The notes beneath the pieces were generated by a model. It saw only the letters and a list, made by a program, of their open reading frames with translations. It made no database searches and was not told the origin of the DNA. 64,000 bases of DNA from Paenibacillus sp. TCA20. GTDB taxonomy: Bacteria > Bacillota > Bacilli > Paenibacillales > Paenibacillaceae. The position numbers and the translations under genes are program-made. The DNA lies in NCBI RefSeq assembly GCF_000732325.1, contig NZ_BBIW01000005.1, positions 310,001 through 374,000 of the forward strand. The letters are read 5' to 3'. Below are positions 9,424-17,871 of the stretch, piece by piece (the first letter of the stretch is position 1; every line of letters begins with the position of its first letter).

Positions 9424-10824
9424 TCAACCGCTTAAGTGCAAGTTACGTAAATGCTCGTACTGAGCAGGGAAGTCATAATACCCTGCTTGTGCGAGCCTTT
9501 TGTTTGTTATGGAACGAGACAACACCGGGCTTCCGGCGATGCGCCAGTATCCCAGTCGTGAGTTTGCCCATTGGTAGGCCTGCCACTCCGGTATTCCCAG
9601 TTTTCGCAGGTTTTGCGCCTTTGTTCTTGGCTTCTTCCATTGTTTCCAGATGTACATACGGAATCGTCTTCTCAACCATTCGTTCCATCTCTGCAGAGTC
9701 CGTTTCATGTCCGCTACGTAGAAGTAACCTATCCAGCCGCGAATATAGACCTTCACCTGCTCCATCACTTGACGGACATTCTTGCCCTGGCTGCGTTTCG
9801 TGAGTTCCTTCAGTTTCTTCTTTGCTTTCGCAAGAGATTGTCCATGGGCGCGGATGTGTACTCGGTCCCTGCTCTTTCCCAGAGCAAAACCAAGGAATTT
9901 AAAATGCTTTCGGGCCACGATGCTTACGACTTTGCTTTTCCGTCGATTTATCTGAAGTTTCATTCGCTTCTCTAGATACTTCTGGCAGGACTCCAACAGC
10001 CGCGTTGCTGCACGTTTGCTTTTCGCCAGCACTACAATGTCATCTGCGTAGCGGATCACATTCACTTCTCGGCTTTTCATCTCTTGGTCGAACTCATTCA
10101 AATAGATATTCGCCAGCAGCGGCGATAGCGGGCCACCTTGAGGTGATCCTTCTTCCGTTTCGCGCCGCACTCCGTGCTCCATGACCCCGCTTTTGAGATA
10201 CTTCTTGATCAGATCAGTTACCCGCTTGTCCTGGATTTGTTTGCGCAAAAGATTCATAAGCAGCTCATGGTTCAGCGTGTCAAAATATTTGGATAGATCG
10301 ATTTCTACTGCGTAGTCGTATCCCTGCTCCGCATACTCTTTTACTTTGCGAATGGCTTGCTGCGCACTCCGCCCAGGGCGGTAGCCATAGCTTCCTTCCG
10401 CGAATAACGGTTCGAACAGGGGTTGTAGCTGCTGCGATATCGCTTGCTGAATCACGCGGTCTATTACCGTAGGGATACCGAGCTTCCGCACTCCACTTCC
10501 ATCTGGTTTCGGGATTTCTTTACGCCGTACCGGGTTTGGTTTGTAGCTTCCGTCCCGGATACTTTCCAAAAGCCCCTCTCTGTGTTCCCGTAACCACGGT
10601 AGTGCCTCCTCGACTGTCATTCCATCGATTCCCGGTGCTCCGTGATTACGTTTGACCCGCTTGTAGGCCTTGTTCAGGTTATCCCTGTTTAGTATCCTCT
10701 CAAGCATGTCCGTTGCACCGCCTCTTTCTCTACGTTCCCGAGTGCCGGCACTCCGCGCTCCCGCATACTCTTCGCATTCCATGCTATCCCTTTGCAGGCA
10801 GCCCTTTCGGTATTCTGCTTTCAT
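9424..10824 (-). CDS. ltrA: Group II intron reverse transcriptase/maturase
   Basis: 466 residues. The RT fingers/palm begin near MLERILNRDNLNKAYKRV (residue 40); motifs seen are GAPGIDGMTV, RKLGIPTVIDRVIQQA, GSYGYRPGRSAQQAI, the catalytic YADD box (RYADDIVVL) and QGGPLSPLLANI. A maturase X domain (GWIGYFYVADMKRTLQRWNEWLRRR) follows. No C-terminal HNH endonuclease is seen, as in class C enzymes, and the architecture is close to GsI-IIC-type RTs. The frame is intact, so the intron may still splice and move. Start at 10824 has AAGGAG 10 bases upstream; residues 1-39 are outside the conserved domain and 10707 is an alternative. Confidence 0.93.
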   Translation of the reverse strand: MKAEYRKGCLQRDSMECEEYAGARSAGTRERRERGGATDMLERILNRDNLNKAYKRVKRNHGAPGIDGMTVEEALPWLREHREGLLESIRDGSYKPNPVRRKEIPKPDGSGVRKLGIPTVIDRVIQQAISQQLQPLFEPLFAEGSYGYRPGRSAQQAIRKVKEYAEQGYDYAVEIDLSKYFDTLNHELLMNLLRKQIQDKRVTDLIKKYLKSGVMEHGVRRETEEGSPQGGPLSPLLANIYLNEFDQEMKSREVNVIRYADDIVVLAKSKRAATRLLESCQKYLEKRMKLQINRRKSKVVSIVARKHFKFLGFALGKSRDRVHIRAHGQSLAKAKKKLKELTKRSQGKNVRQVMEQVKVYIRGWIGYFYVADMKRTLQRWNEWLRRRFRMYIWKQWKKPRTKAQNLRKLGIPEWQAYQWANSRLGYWRIAGSPVLSRSITNKRLAQAGYYDFPAQYEHLRNLHLSG

Positions 10825-11263
10825 CGTGCCGATGCTCCTTCCAGTCTATACTCGAGGCTTACGATTGTTCGGCCCTTCCCGAAAAAAAAAACTTCTCGGT
10901 ACTATGGCCTCTGCTGACTTCTCACAGCAAGCTTTACTCCGTCTTTTCGGATTTTTTTTTTTTTTTTCCTACCGGACGTCTGTGAGACCTCCCCGGGTAA
11001 GAGCGATAGCCTTCCCCTCATCCATCTGCCACATTTACATGCCGGGATTCGGGCAGTATTGGACTTCGCTTTGATTAGCAAGCTCGTCCGTCCCGTCATG
11101 CCTTGTATGTGATTCCTGTTCGTCAGACCGAGGGTTTGCCTCCGGCTTCCTTCAGATTCCGCCTCGCGGCGGACACCCTTGCCTTTGGCTAACAGTTCCT
11201 ACTGCCAAGCCTGTAGCGGACTTTCACCGCCGAGCTATCGCCCATGCCGGGCGCACTAAATAT

Positions 11264-11300
11264 AGAGCTGTAAGCCATCTAAAGTATGGTTCACAGCCCT
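11264..11300 (-). terminator. Terminator of the GH43 gene, intron target hairpin
   Basis: AGGGCTGTGA (11291-11300) pairs with TTACAGCTCT (11264-11273) as a 10-bp stem containing two G-U pairs, followed by ATATTTA and then the intron. It lies about 25 bases past the GH43 stop codon. The original tail after the stem is now split by the intron. Confidence 0.7.
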
Positions 11301-11324
11301 ATTCATCTTGTTCATTAGTCTGAA

Positions 11325-12485
11325 TTATTTTTTACGTATCGTAATCTTCGCTTTTGCTGTGTGGCCTGCCGTTTCAAGTGTCCAGCCCGGCTCCCCGAAA
11401 TAAGGTGTACCGTCAGAGAGCCACAAGAGCTGCTGTACACGGGCGTGTCGATTAGGATCATATAACGGCTCGCCGGTAATTTCCTTATAGGAACGCGCAT
11501 GGTAGACGAACAGGATCTCGTAGTCATCATTAGACATCACAAAGCTGTTATGCCCGGGACCAAACTGGGAAGTCGACTCATTGCTGACAAATACTAGCTC
11601 CTGCGACTTTGTCCATGAAGATGGATCGAGCAGATTACTCGTCTCATCCGCTGTCAGCAGACCCATACAATAACGGTCGTCTGTCCCACTGGCCGAGTAT
11701 GCCATGAAGACGCGGCCATTCTTGACCAGAACAGCGGGCCCCTCGTTTACACGATGCCGCTGAATCTCCCACTCATACTCTGGCGAAGAGATCTTAACCG
11801 GCTCTGTCGCAATGGACCAAGGCGTATCCATCCTAGCAATATACAGGCAAGAGTCCTCGACAATCTGGGCCCATACTAAATATCGCTCTTCCCGATGTTT
11901 GAACGTAGTCGCATCGAGGGAGAAGCTTTCGACCGGCAGCTTGATTCGGCCCTTCTCCATCCACCGCCCCGTTAGTGGATTATCTTCTATGCATTCAAGA
12001 ACATACGGACGAATCGCCCATTTATCATCGGACCTTCCGGCAGCGAAGTAAAGATACCAATTTCCATCTATATAATGAAGCTCTGGCGCCCAAATATGGC
12101 TGCCCATCTCGCCTTCTCCGTGTCTCGTCCAGATCACAATCTCCTCCGCATTGGATAGACCGCAGATCGTTCTGGACCGTCGCAGTATGATTCGATCGTA
12201 TTCGGGCACAGATCCTGTAAAGTAATAGTAACCATCTGTATGTTTAAGCACGTAAGGATCGGCCCGATTCATCACAAGCGGATCCGGGAACTCCTCATTT
12301 TTTACTACTCCTTCTACGGTAATCGTACCTGGCCGCTCGAGTAGAGTCGAATCGATCTCTTCCCACACCACTGGAAAGGTTGTCTTTATTCCACCTTCTA
12401 GTCGAACTTCTACACGCTGCGGCAGCAGTACCGATTCGCCCATTTCCAAGCTAACTGAATAATCATTAATGTCTGTTATTTTCAT
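11325..12485 (-). CDS. Glycoside hydrolase family 43 enzyme
   Basis: 386 residues. Residues about 5-62 form a Big_4-like Ig domain (VEVRLEGGIKTTFPVVWEEI); the rest is a five-bladed GH43 propeller. The three family acids are visible: D76 (NRADPYVL, base), D191 (SFSLDATTF, pKa modulator) and E248 (RVNEGPAVL, acid), plus GPGHNSF. GH43 members hydrolyse alpha-arabinofuranosyl or beta-xylosyl bonds; which one cannot be told here. There is no signal peptide, so it should act in the cytoplasm on oligosaccharides brought in by the adjacent importer. It lies 53 bases after the YesN-type regulator and is probably in its operon. Confidence 0.9.
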   Translation of the reverse strand: MKITDINDYSVSLEMGESVLLPQRVEVRLEGGIKTTFPVVWEEIDSTLLERPGTITVEGVVKNEEFPDPLVMNRADPYVLKHTDGYYYFTGSVPEYDRIILRRSRTICGLSNAEEIVIWTRHGEGEMGSHIWAPELHYIDGNWYLYFAAGRSDDKWAIRPYVLECIEDNPLTGRWMEKGRIKLPVESFSLDATTFKHREERYLVWAQIVEDSCLYIARMDTPWSIATEPVKISSPEYEWEIQRHRVNEGPAVLVKNGRVFMAYSASGTDDRYCMGLLTADETSNLLDPSSWTKSQELVFVSNESTSQFGPGHNSFVMSNDDYEILFVYHARSYKEITGEPLYDPNRHARVQQLLWLSDGTPYFGEPGWTLETAGHTAKAKITIRKK

Positions 12486-12538
12486 CTCAGCACCTGTATC
12501 CTTTCAAAATTCATATCTCGCAACCGCTTTCATAAATT

Positions 12539-14143
12539 CTAACCTCTATATTCTTCAGGACTTACACCGACGATTTTTTTGAAAATTTTGCTGAAGTACG
12601 TGTAATTGTGGTAACCAACTTTATCTGCTACCTCATATATACGTAATCTTCGATCCTCTAAATATGACTTTGCCTTCTCGATACGAACGCGAGTCAAATA
12701 CGAGACAAAATTTTCATTCTTCTCTTGTTTAAATACTCGGCTCAAATAGGATGAGTTCACATTAATCTGACTGGCTACGCTCTGGAGGGTGATATCTTCC
12801 GCGTAGTACTGACGGATGATGTCGACAGCGATGTCTGCATAGCTGAGTTCCTGCATGGTGCGGGTTTTCGTTTGCAAACATTCCAGCACATAATCCTGCA
12901 CAATCCGGTGCAGTTCATTCCATGTCTCAGCAGCAGAGACAGACTCATAAGGTGACATTCTATCGGATAACAGAAGCTCCCTTGAAGCTTGGGAGAACTC
13001 AGTATTGAAGATTTCCAGGAACAGTACGTAGGCCTTGCGGACAGCATACTCGTCAGCCCACGCTTCCACTAGCTTCATACGAAATTGCTCCAAGTAGCTA
13101 CTTATCTTCTCCACCTTATGACTTTCAAGAACAAGTCGCAGCTCATACTCAAGATCTCGGATCAATGGATATTGACCGCCTGCGCGATTGGTTGAGACTG
13201 TCGCATCTGTAAAGAAATGAACGCTGCTGCTATCGGTAAAGAAACGATGCCGCCATGCGGTATCTGCCTCTCGATATGCCCTCTTCAGAGATATGAGATC
13301 CGGAACGATCGTGCTCACTCCGACGGAAAAAGTGATATTCATGAAGTCCTTCATGGACCCGAGAATCTTATTGTTCAGCTTCTCTATGTCCTTCCGCCAA
13401 GACCCTTCCTCCGTTGGAGCTGCATTGCGGATTACCAGGTATTCGGAAGAGCTCTCCACAATAATTTCGCAGTCGGCTCTTGTCGGTGTCACCTCTTTAA
13501 TGACATTCAAGATCGAGAAACGCAGCAATTTCTCATCCTTCTCCTTGTATTTCTTTCTTACTTCTTCGAATTGATCCATTTTGAATTTGATGATCACAAG
13601 ATCATGCGGATTTAAGCGAACCTGAAGCTGTTCCGCCTTGACGGCAGCCTGTTCCCCAATTGGAAGGCCACTTATTAAATCCTTAAAGAAGTTTTCCTTC
13701 AGATGAGTCAAGCTCTGCGTATAATGAAACGGCGCCGCAAACAAGCGATCCTCGCTGCCAATCTTGGACAACATTTTTCCACGAATTCTTGTCAGCAAGT
13801 CTGTAAGCGATGCCGGTGAGATTTCGCTCTTGATTAAATAGTCCAGCGCACCAAGCCTAAGTGCTTCCTTAACATAGTCTATCTCATCAAAATTACTAAG
13901 AATGACATATCTGCAGTCCGGAAATCTCTTCGATATTTCACGTATCAACTCCAGGCCATCCATAAGTGGCATTTTGATATCCGTAATGATTAAATCAGGA
14001 GTGCTTTCAAGCGCAATTTCGAGAGCTTCTTTGCCATTCCCTGCTTCTCCGACAATGCGGAATCCATGCTCTTCCCACAATAACGAGGAACGGATTCCGA
14101 TTCGCATCAGCATTTCATCATCCACGATCATCAATTTATACAT
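12539..14143 (-). CDS. YesN-type response regulator with AraC output domain
   Basis: 534 residues. Receiver domain 1-120 with acidic pocket D8/D9 and phospho-acceptor D55 (LIITDIKMP), switch residues and the conserved Lys in LIKSEIS. A long central region of unknown function precedes two AraC helix-turn-helix motifs in the last ~100 residues (LQSVASQINVNSSYLSRVFKQ and IYEVADKVGYHNYTYFSKIFKK, ending VGVSPEEYRG). Start at 14143 follows GAGGG; an earlier in-frame start has no ribosome site. Partner of the kinase at 7516-9297. Expected target is the divergent importer operon and possibly its own operon. Confidence 0.93.
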   Translation of the reverse strand: MYKLMIVDDEMLMRIGIRSSLLWEEHGFRIVGEAGNGKEALEIALESTPDLIITDIKMPLMDGLELIREISKRFPDCRYVILSNFDEIDYVKEALRLGALDYLIKSEISPASLTDLLTRIRGKMLSKIGSEDRLFAAPFHYTQSLTHLKENFFKDLISGLPIGEQAAVKAEQLQVRLNPHDLVIIKFKMDQFEEVRKKYKEKDEKLLRFSILNVIKEVTPTRADCEIIVESSSEYLVIRNAAPTEEGSWRKDIEKLNNKILGSMKDFMNITFSVGVSTIVPDLISLKRAYREADTAWRHRFFTDSSSVHFFTDATVSTNRAGGQYPLIRDLEYELRLVLESHKVEKISSYLEQFRMKLVEAWADEYAVRKAYVLFLEIFNTEFSQASRELLLSDRMSPYESVSAAETWNELHRIVQDYVLECLQTKTRTMQELSYADIAVDIIRQYYAEDITLQSVASQINVNSSYLSRVFKQEKNENFVSYLTRVRIEKAKSYLEDRRLRIYEVADKVGYHNYTYFSKIFKKIVGVSPEEYRG

Positions 14144-14440
14144 CCATATCCCTCGATTTCCCTGAATTGCTCTACTAATTCGATAGTTGACACGGAATTC
14201 CTGCCGTAGGTAGTTGATCACAATGAAGTATACTGGAATTATACAAGAAGATTTCGCAGCACTTATAGCATATCTCCCAAATGTCGGTATACCGTAGCTT
14301 CATCACCTCCATTCCTCACACTTCTTTCCAATCATTGATGTTAACTGTGAAAACCTTCACTTATTTTATTACGTTAAGGTCTTAATCTTATGGGGTAAGA
14401 GAAACTATAAAACTAACAAAGCGTTAAGGAGTGACTCAAC

Positions 14441-15418
14441 ATGAAAAAAGTATTTATTCTTGGTCAAACCGGTTTTCTTGGTTATTATACAGCTTTAGAA
14501 CTAAATAAGCGTCATTATCAAGTGTCTGGTATCTCACTTCCTCCAGCTGTTGCTGACAGCCTGTTCCCTGAAGAAATCGAGGAATTATACGGGGACCTCA
14601 ACCAATATACAGACGAAGAAATTATTAAGCTTCTGGATGGTGTCTATGCCTTCATCTATGCGGCAGGTGCGGATGAGCGAATCGTTCCTGACGCTCCTGC
14701 TGTGAAGTTTTTTTACGAAGCAAATGTTTTGCCTACCCAGCGGCTAGCCCGACTTGCCAGACAAGCTGGTGTCAAAAAATTTGTCTTGTTCGGCTCTTAC
14801 TTTGCACACTTTGCAGAAAAATGGACCGATCTTAACCTCAAAACACATCATGCATATCCACGTACACGCTTGTTGCAGGAGGAAATTGCAATCATGGAAA
14901 GCCATGGTCAGATGGATGTTATGACACTCCGTTTGCCGTATATTTTTGGTACAATGCCGGGTCGGACGCCGCTATGGACGATGATGGTTGATAGAGTAAG
15001 AGACCAGGACAGCGTACCCGTATTACCGGGCGGCACTGCTATGGTTACCGCACAGCAAGTTGCACAGGCGGCTGTTGGCGCCATCGAATTTGGTCAGCAC
15101 CAAGGGAAATACGCGATCTGTGATACAAATATGAAGCATACCGAATTCTTCCAGATGATCGCTGATGAACTTGGTCAGACGAATACTAAGATTGTGGAAG
15201 TTCCACTTGAGGCCATGAAACCAGCAATGGAACAGCATAATGCTCAGGTCATGTCCGCTGGTAAAGAGCATGGCATCCATTTGGATGTCACTGCTGTCAT
15301 TCAAAGCCGTGATGCCTATCTAGATCCCGAAGACACGATGCCAATACTGAAATATGAGAAAGATGACATTTATGCTAGTATACGAGAAACCCTGAACCAC
15401 TGTGTACAAGTGCGCTAA
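14441..15418 (+). CDS. NAD(P)-dependent epimerase/reductase (extended SDR)
   Basis: 325 residues, starting KKVFILGQTGFLGYYTALEL with the GxxGxxG dinucleotide motif of extended SDRs at residues 8-14. FVLFGSYFAHF and the AYPRTRLLQEE stretch occupy the positions of the Ser and Tyr-Lys catalytic elements, but the canonical YxxxK is not clear (a Tyr in HHAYPRTRLL is followed by Arg), so catalytic competence as an epimerase is uncertain. AAGGAG precedes the ATG by 8 bases. It is a single gene, divergent from the response regulator, and ends at a strong terminator. Confidence 0.78.
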   Translation: MKKVFILGQTGFLGYYTALELNKRHYQVSGISLPPAVADSLFPEEIEELYGDLNQYTDEEIIKLLDGVYAFIYAAGADERIVPDAPAVKFFYEANVLPTQRLARLARQAGVKKFVLFGSYFAHFAEKWTDLNLKTHHAYPRTRLLQEEIAIMESHGQMDVMTLRLPYIFGTMPGRTPLWTMMVDRVRDQDSVPVLPGGTAMVTAQQVAQAAVGAIEFGQHQGKYAICDTNMKHTEFFQMIADELGQTNTKIVEVPLEAMKPAMEQHNAQVMSAGKEHGIHLDVTAVIQSRDAYLDPEDTMPILKYEKDDIYASIRETLNHCVQVR

Positions 15419-15460
15419 GAATTGGATAACGTTAAATAGGTACACAAATCTAGTAATTTC

Positions 15461-15510
15461 AAAAAACCTTATGGAGCTTTGTAGATGTAAGATGCTCCAT
15501 AAGGTTTTTT
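15461..15510. terminator. Bidirectional terminator
   Basis: A 17-bp perfect inverted repeat (15461-15477 with 15494-15510) with A6 on one side and T6 on the other. It serves both the epimerase and the convergent DUF1048 operon. Confidence 0.9.
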
Positions 15511-15517
15511 AGATAAG

Positions 15518-15835
15518 TTAACTACCTTTTTGATTATTAGACTCCTGATAGATATCGGCATAGGTTTTTGAATCTTTGATAAGGTTATCGCAGAAAGCAG
15601 CTACGTCACTGCCCGTTACCTCGAGCACACCTTTACCCGAGGCAGCACCCTCTTCAAAAAGATCGACAATCCCCGAGAGCAAACCTGTTCCTTCGGTCAA
15701 TTCTACAGGACCCACCTTAAAGAGATATTTTTGAATTTCTTTGTAGACAATCTGATAATCCTGCGGGAGCGCTTTGACACGTGCAACGTGGGCTCGCCAT
15801 TCCTTTTTGCCTTCGATGATATCTTGTATTCGCAT
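15518..15835 (-). CDS. DUF1048 protein (second copy)
   Basis: 105 residues. Small all-helical DUF1048 protein; it shares DYQIVYKEIQKYLF, a GLFEE/DLFEEGAASGKGVLEVTGSDVAAFCDNLI segment and the ending KTYADIY with the longer copy just upstream, so the two are tandem paralogues (about one third identical by eye). Function of the family is unknown; members typically sit behind a PadR gene, as here. Last gene of the PadR-DUF1048-DUF1048 operon, 9 bases after the previous stop. Confidence 0.85.
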   Translation of the reverse strand: MRIQDIIEGKKEWRAHVARVKALPQDYQIVYKEIQKYLFKVGPVELTEGTGLLSGIVDLFEEGAASGKGVLEVTGSDVAAFCDNLIKDSKTYADIYQESNNQKGS

Positions 15836-15844
15836 TTCACCCTC

Positions 15845-16192
15845 CTATTTACCTAATTTTTTGGCAATATTATTATTGAACTGATCACGCCACTTATCTC
15901 GATAAGACTTTGCTCCTTCTTCGCCGGCCAGTGCTGAACAGAAGCCTTTAATATCACCACCAAGCACCTCTTGGACACTCTGACCCTCTGCCGCTGTTTC
16001 TTCGAACAGGCCAAGTACACCGTCTAGAATAGGCATCAGATTACGGCCTGAGAAATCGGAGTGAGGCCAGAGATTGATATTAATCTCTTCCCATGCGGCT
16101 TGATAATCTGCAGGCAGCTTTTTCGCACGCGAATCAAAAGCTTTCATTTCTTTCGTCATATCACTGCCGGTAATTTTCTCCCAAAAATTCAT
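15845..16192 (-). CDS. DUF1048 protein (first copy)
   Basis: 115 residues, predicted helical and soluble. Diagnostic stretches are FDSRAKKLPADYQAAWEEI, GLFEETAAEGQSVQEVLGGDIKGFCSAL and SYRDKWRDQFN. Its start codon overlaps the PadR stop (ATGA type overlap at 16189-16192), so translation is coupled. Role unknown; inferred to act with, or be controlled by, the PadR protein. Confidence 0.87.
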   Translation of the reverse strand: MNFWEKITGSDMTKEMKAFDSRAKKLPADYQAAWEEININLWPHSDFSGRNLMPILDGVLGLFEETAAEGQSVQEVLGGDIKGFCSALAGEEGAKSYRDKWRDQFNNNIAKKLGK

Positions 16193-16524
16193 TCTATCCC
16201 CTCCTTTAACTCATTCATTTTTGAGGATACGAACTCCCATTTGACCCAGAACTTCTGTAACTCCTTACGCCCTGTATCGTTGATTGCGTAAAATTTTCGT
16301 GGTGGTCCGATGTCTGAAGGCTTCTTAGTAACCTCCACCAGTTTGTTCTTTTCAAGTCGGATCAGGATGGTATACACTGTTCCCTCCACAACATCGGTAA
16401 AGCCGAGGGCGTTTAATCTCCGGGTAATATCATATCCATAGGTTTCTTCGCGGCTTATAATTTCAAGGACACAGCCCTCAAGCACACCTTTGAGCATTTC
16501 CGTTAAGTTTTCCAACACATTCAC
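16189..16524 (-). CDS. PadR-family transcriptional regulator
   Basis: 111 residues, the short PadR-s2 type: KGVLEGCVLEIISREETYGYDITRRLNALGF (winged-helix N-terminus), VVEGTVYTILIRLEKNKLVEV (recognition helix) and GPPRKFYAINDTGRKELQKFW (wing and start of the dimer helix). The start is a GTG at 16524; a second GTG at 16518 is better spaced from AAGGG and may be the true start. First gene of an operon with two DUF1048 genes. PadR proteins normally repress their own operon. Confidence 0.9.
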   Translation of the reverse strand: MNVLENLTEMLKGVLEGCVLEIISREETYGYDITRRLNALGFTDVVEGTVYTILIRLEKNKLVEVTKKPSDIGPPRKFYAINDTGRKELQKFWVKWEFVSSKMNELKEGIE

Positions 16525-16561
16525 CCTTCACTATTCTGTATGACTGGTATGCAGTATTACT

Positions 16562-16579
16562 TACTACCGCTATAAAGTA
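16562..16579 (-). promoter_or_regulatory. Possible PadR operator
   Basis: TACT-N10-AGTA dyad about 40-55 bases upstream of the padR start, among other TACT/AGTA half-sites in the same region. It resembles the TACT-based repeats in front of the second PadR operon at 42243. Inference from symmetry and position only. Confidence 0.3.
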
Positions 16580-16632
16580 TCACGTAGTAGCTTACAAAGT
16601 CAAGTCTTTGCTGTTCAATAATACTTTACTGT

Positions 16633-17658
16633 CTAACCCTTCATAACGATGACGGCTTTTCCTTTCAACCGGCCTTCTCCAATATCTCGAAATGCCTGGG
16701 CTGCTTCACTCAGTGGGTACTCCTTATCAACTACCGGCAAGACCTGTCCTATTTCGACAAGTTCCTTCCACACCTGCTGATCTCCGTCGTTTGGTTTGTG
16801 GATGAGCAGCATCATTTTCTTTTTTTCTATTCTAGAAACGAAAGGGGCGAGCAATAGATTTTGGAAAATGTGAAACATCGTGCCGCCGATCATCACATAT
16901 CTCCCGCCCTTGTTTAGTGCTCGTTTTAAAGAAAATGCGGAGCGATTTCCAACGACATCAAGAATTAAATCGTATTTAATCCCCCTTGTAGTAAAGTCCT
17001 CTTTCATATAATCAAGGACATGGTCCGTACCTATAGCTCGCAGCATATCCAGCTTCTCTGCACTGTCTACTCCTGTCACTTCTGCTCCATGCAATTTGGC
17101 ATATTGAATGGCAAACGTTCCTACTCCCCCACCGGCTCCGTTAATAAGAACACGTTCGCCTTGTTGCAGTCTTCCCCTGTCACGCAGACCTTGCAGGGCT
17201 AGAACGGCTGCCTGAGGGATGGCGGCTGCCTGAACATAGCTGATTGCAGCAGGCTTTGGTGTTAAGGCATTTTCGTTAGCACATACATACTCTGCGAATC
17301 CACCCCAGCCACATCCAGAAAGATCCCCAAACACCTCATCTCCTCGTTTAAATCTGGTGACATCCGCTCCAACCGTAATTACCTTTCCTGCTACGTCAGC
17401 GCCCAGAATTCGGTAACGAGGCTGCTGAAATGCACCGATACGGTTTGCGAATGGCTTTCCACGAAGCAGATCCCAATCCCAGGAATTTATTGAGGTCGCA
17501 TGGACTTCAATCAATACTTCATTTTCCTTGGGCACAGGGACTGCTACTTTATCTAATCTTAGAGCTTCTGGCGTTCCATAGGTATCGTATACCATCGCCT
17601 TCATGAAGTGTGTACCCTGCTTGCCGGACAATCCATTGTTATCCATTCTTTCTCTCAT
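16633..17658 (-). CDS. Zinc-independent quinone oxidoreductase-like MDR protein
   Basis: 341 residues from 17658. Medium-chain dehydrogenase fold: KAMVYDTYGTPEALRLDKV, catalytic-domain GADVAGKVITVGADVTRFKRGDEVFG, and the NADPH motif LINGAGGGVGTFAIQYAKLHGAEVTGV. The structural-zinc cysteine cluster is absent, so it belongs with NADP-dependent quinone/enoyl reductases rather than zinc alcohol dehydrogenases. GGAG is 7 bases before 17658; Met at 17604 aligns with the usual family start and is a possible alternative. Probable role: reduction of quinones or reactive enones. Monocistronic. Confidence 0.85.
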   Translation of the reverse strand: MRERMDNNGLSGKQGTHFMKAMVYDTYGTPEALRLDKVAVPVPKENEVLIEVHATSINSWDWDLLRGKPFANRIGAFQQPRYRILGADVAGKVITVGADVTRFKRGDEVFGDLSGCGWGGFAEYVCANENALTPKPAAISYVQAAAIPQAAVLALQGLRDRGRLQQGERVLINGAGGGVGTFAIQYAKLHGAEVTGVDSAEKLDMLRAIGTDHVLDYMKEDFTTRGIKYDLILDVVGNRSAFSLKRALNKGGRYVMIGGTMFHIFQNLLLAPFVSRIEKKKMMLLIHKPNDGDQQVWKELVEIGQVLPVVDKEYPLSEAAQAFRDIGEGRLKGKAVIVMKG

Positions 17659-17721
17659 GATCATTCTCCATTCAATAGACTCATGTGTGTCGATATTCAG
17701 AAATCCCCCGTAAAACACATA

Positions 17722-17740
17722 AATAATGATCATTCTTATT
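17722..17740. promoter_or_regulatory. AT-rich dyad upstream of the quinone reductase
   Basis: AATAATGATCATTCTTATT is nearly palindromic (one extra base in the right arm) and resembles Fur/PerR-family boxes in composition. It lies about 65 bases upstream of the chosen start. A metal or peroxide-responsive regulator is possible but unproven. Confidence 0.3.
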
Positions 17741-17831
17741 CACAAGAAATCATTCACTTCCAAATGTCTGATACGCTGTGAATATTTAGAGGTTTCACAT
17801 TCGATCTATTCCGATATTAAATGACAAAAAG

Positions 17832-17861
17832 GAACCGCAGCAATACTGTTCGCCGCGGTTC
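17832..17861 (-). terminator. Terminator of the hydrolase gene
   Basis: GAACCGC/GCGGTTC stem (17855-17861 with 17832-17838) followed on the minus strand by CTTTTTGT, 11 bases past the hydrolase stop. Confidence 0.82.
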
Positions 17862-17871
17862 TTCAGTATGA

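Larger units (their letters stand above)
9348..11256 (-). mobile_element. Group II intron (class C-like) encoding a maturase
   Basis: Minus-strand element of about 1.91 kb. The 5' end begins GTGCGCCC at 11256; domain V lies at about 9393-9422 and a domain VI stem with CTACTC near its 3' end at about 9351-9388; ends are accurate to a few bases. The reverse transcriptase ORF occupies domain IV and its stop touches domain V. The 5' exon just upstream is the GH43 terminator hairpin (11264-11300). Insertion directly behind a terminator stem is the known preference of class IIC introns, and the RT resembles that class. The intron sits about 50 bases before the histidine kinase start. Confidence 0.88.

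Noticed and set aside
10902..11099. 65-codon minus-strand frame with a poly-Lys stretch
   Set aside because: It falls in the structured RNA part of the group II intron and reads through the A16 tract; no start signal.
17722..17740. True Fur or PerR box
   Set aside because: Palindrome is imperfect and deviates from both consensus sequences; kept only as a low-confidence dyad.
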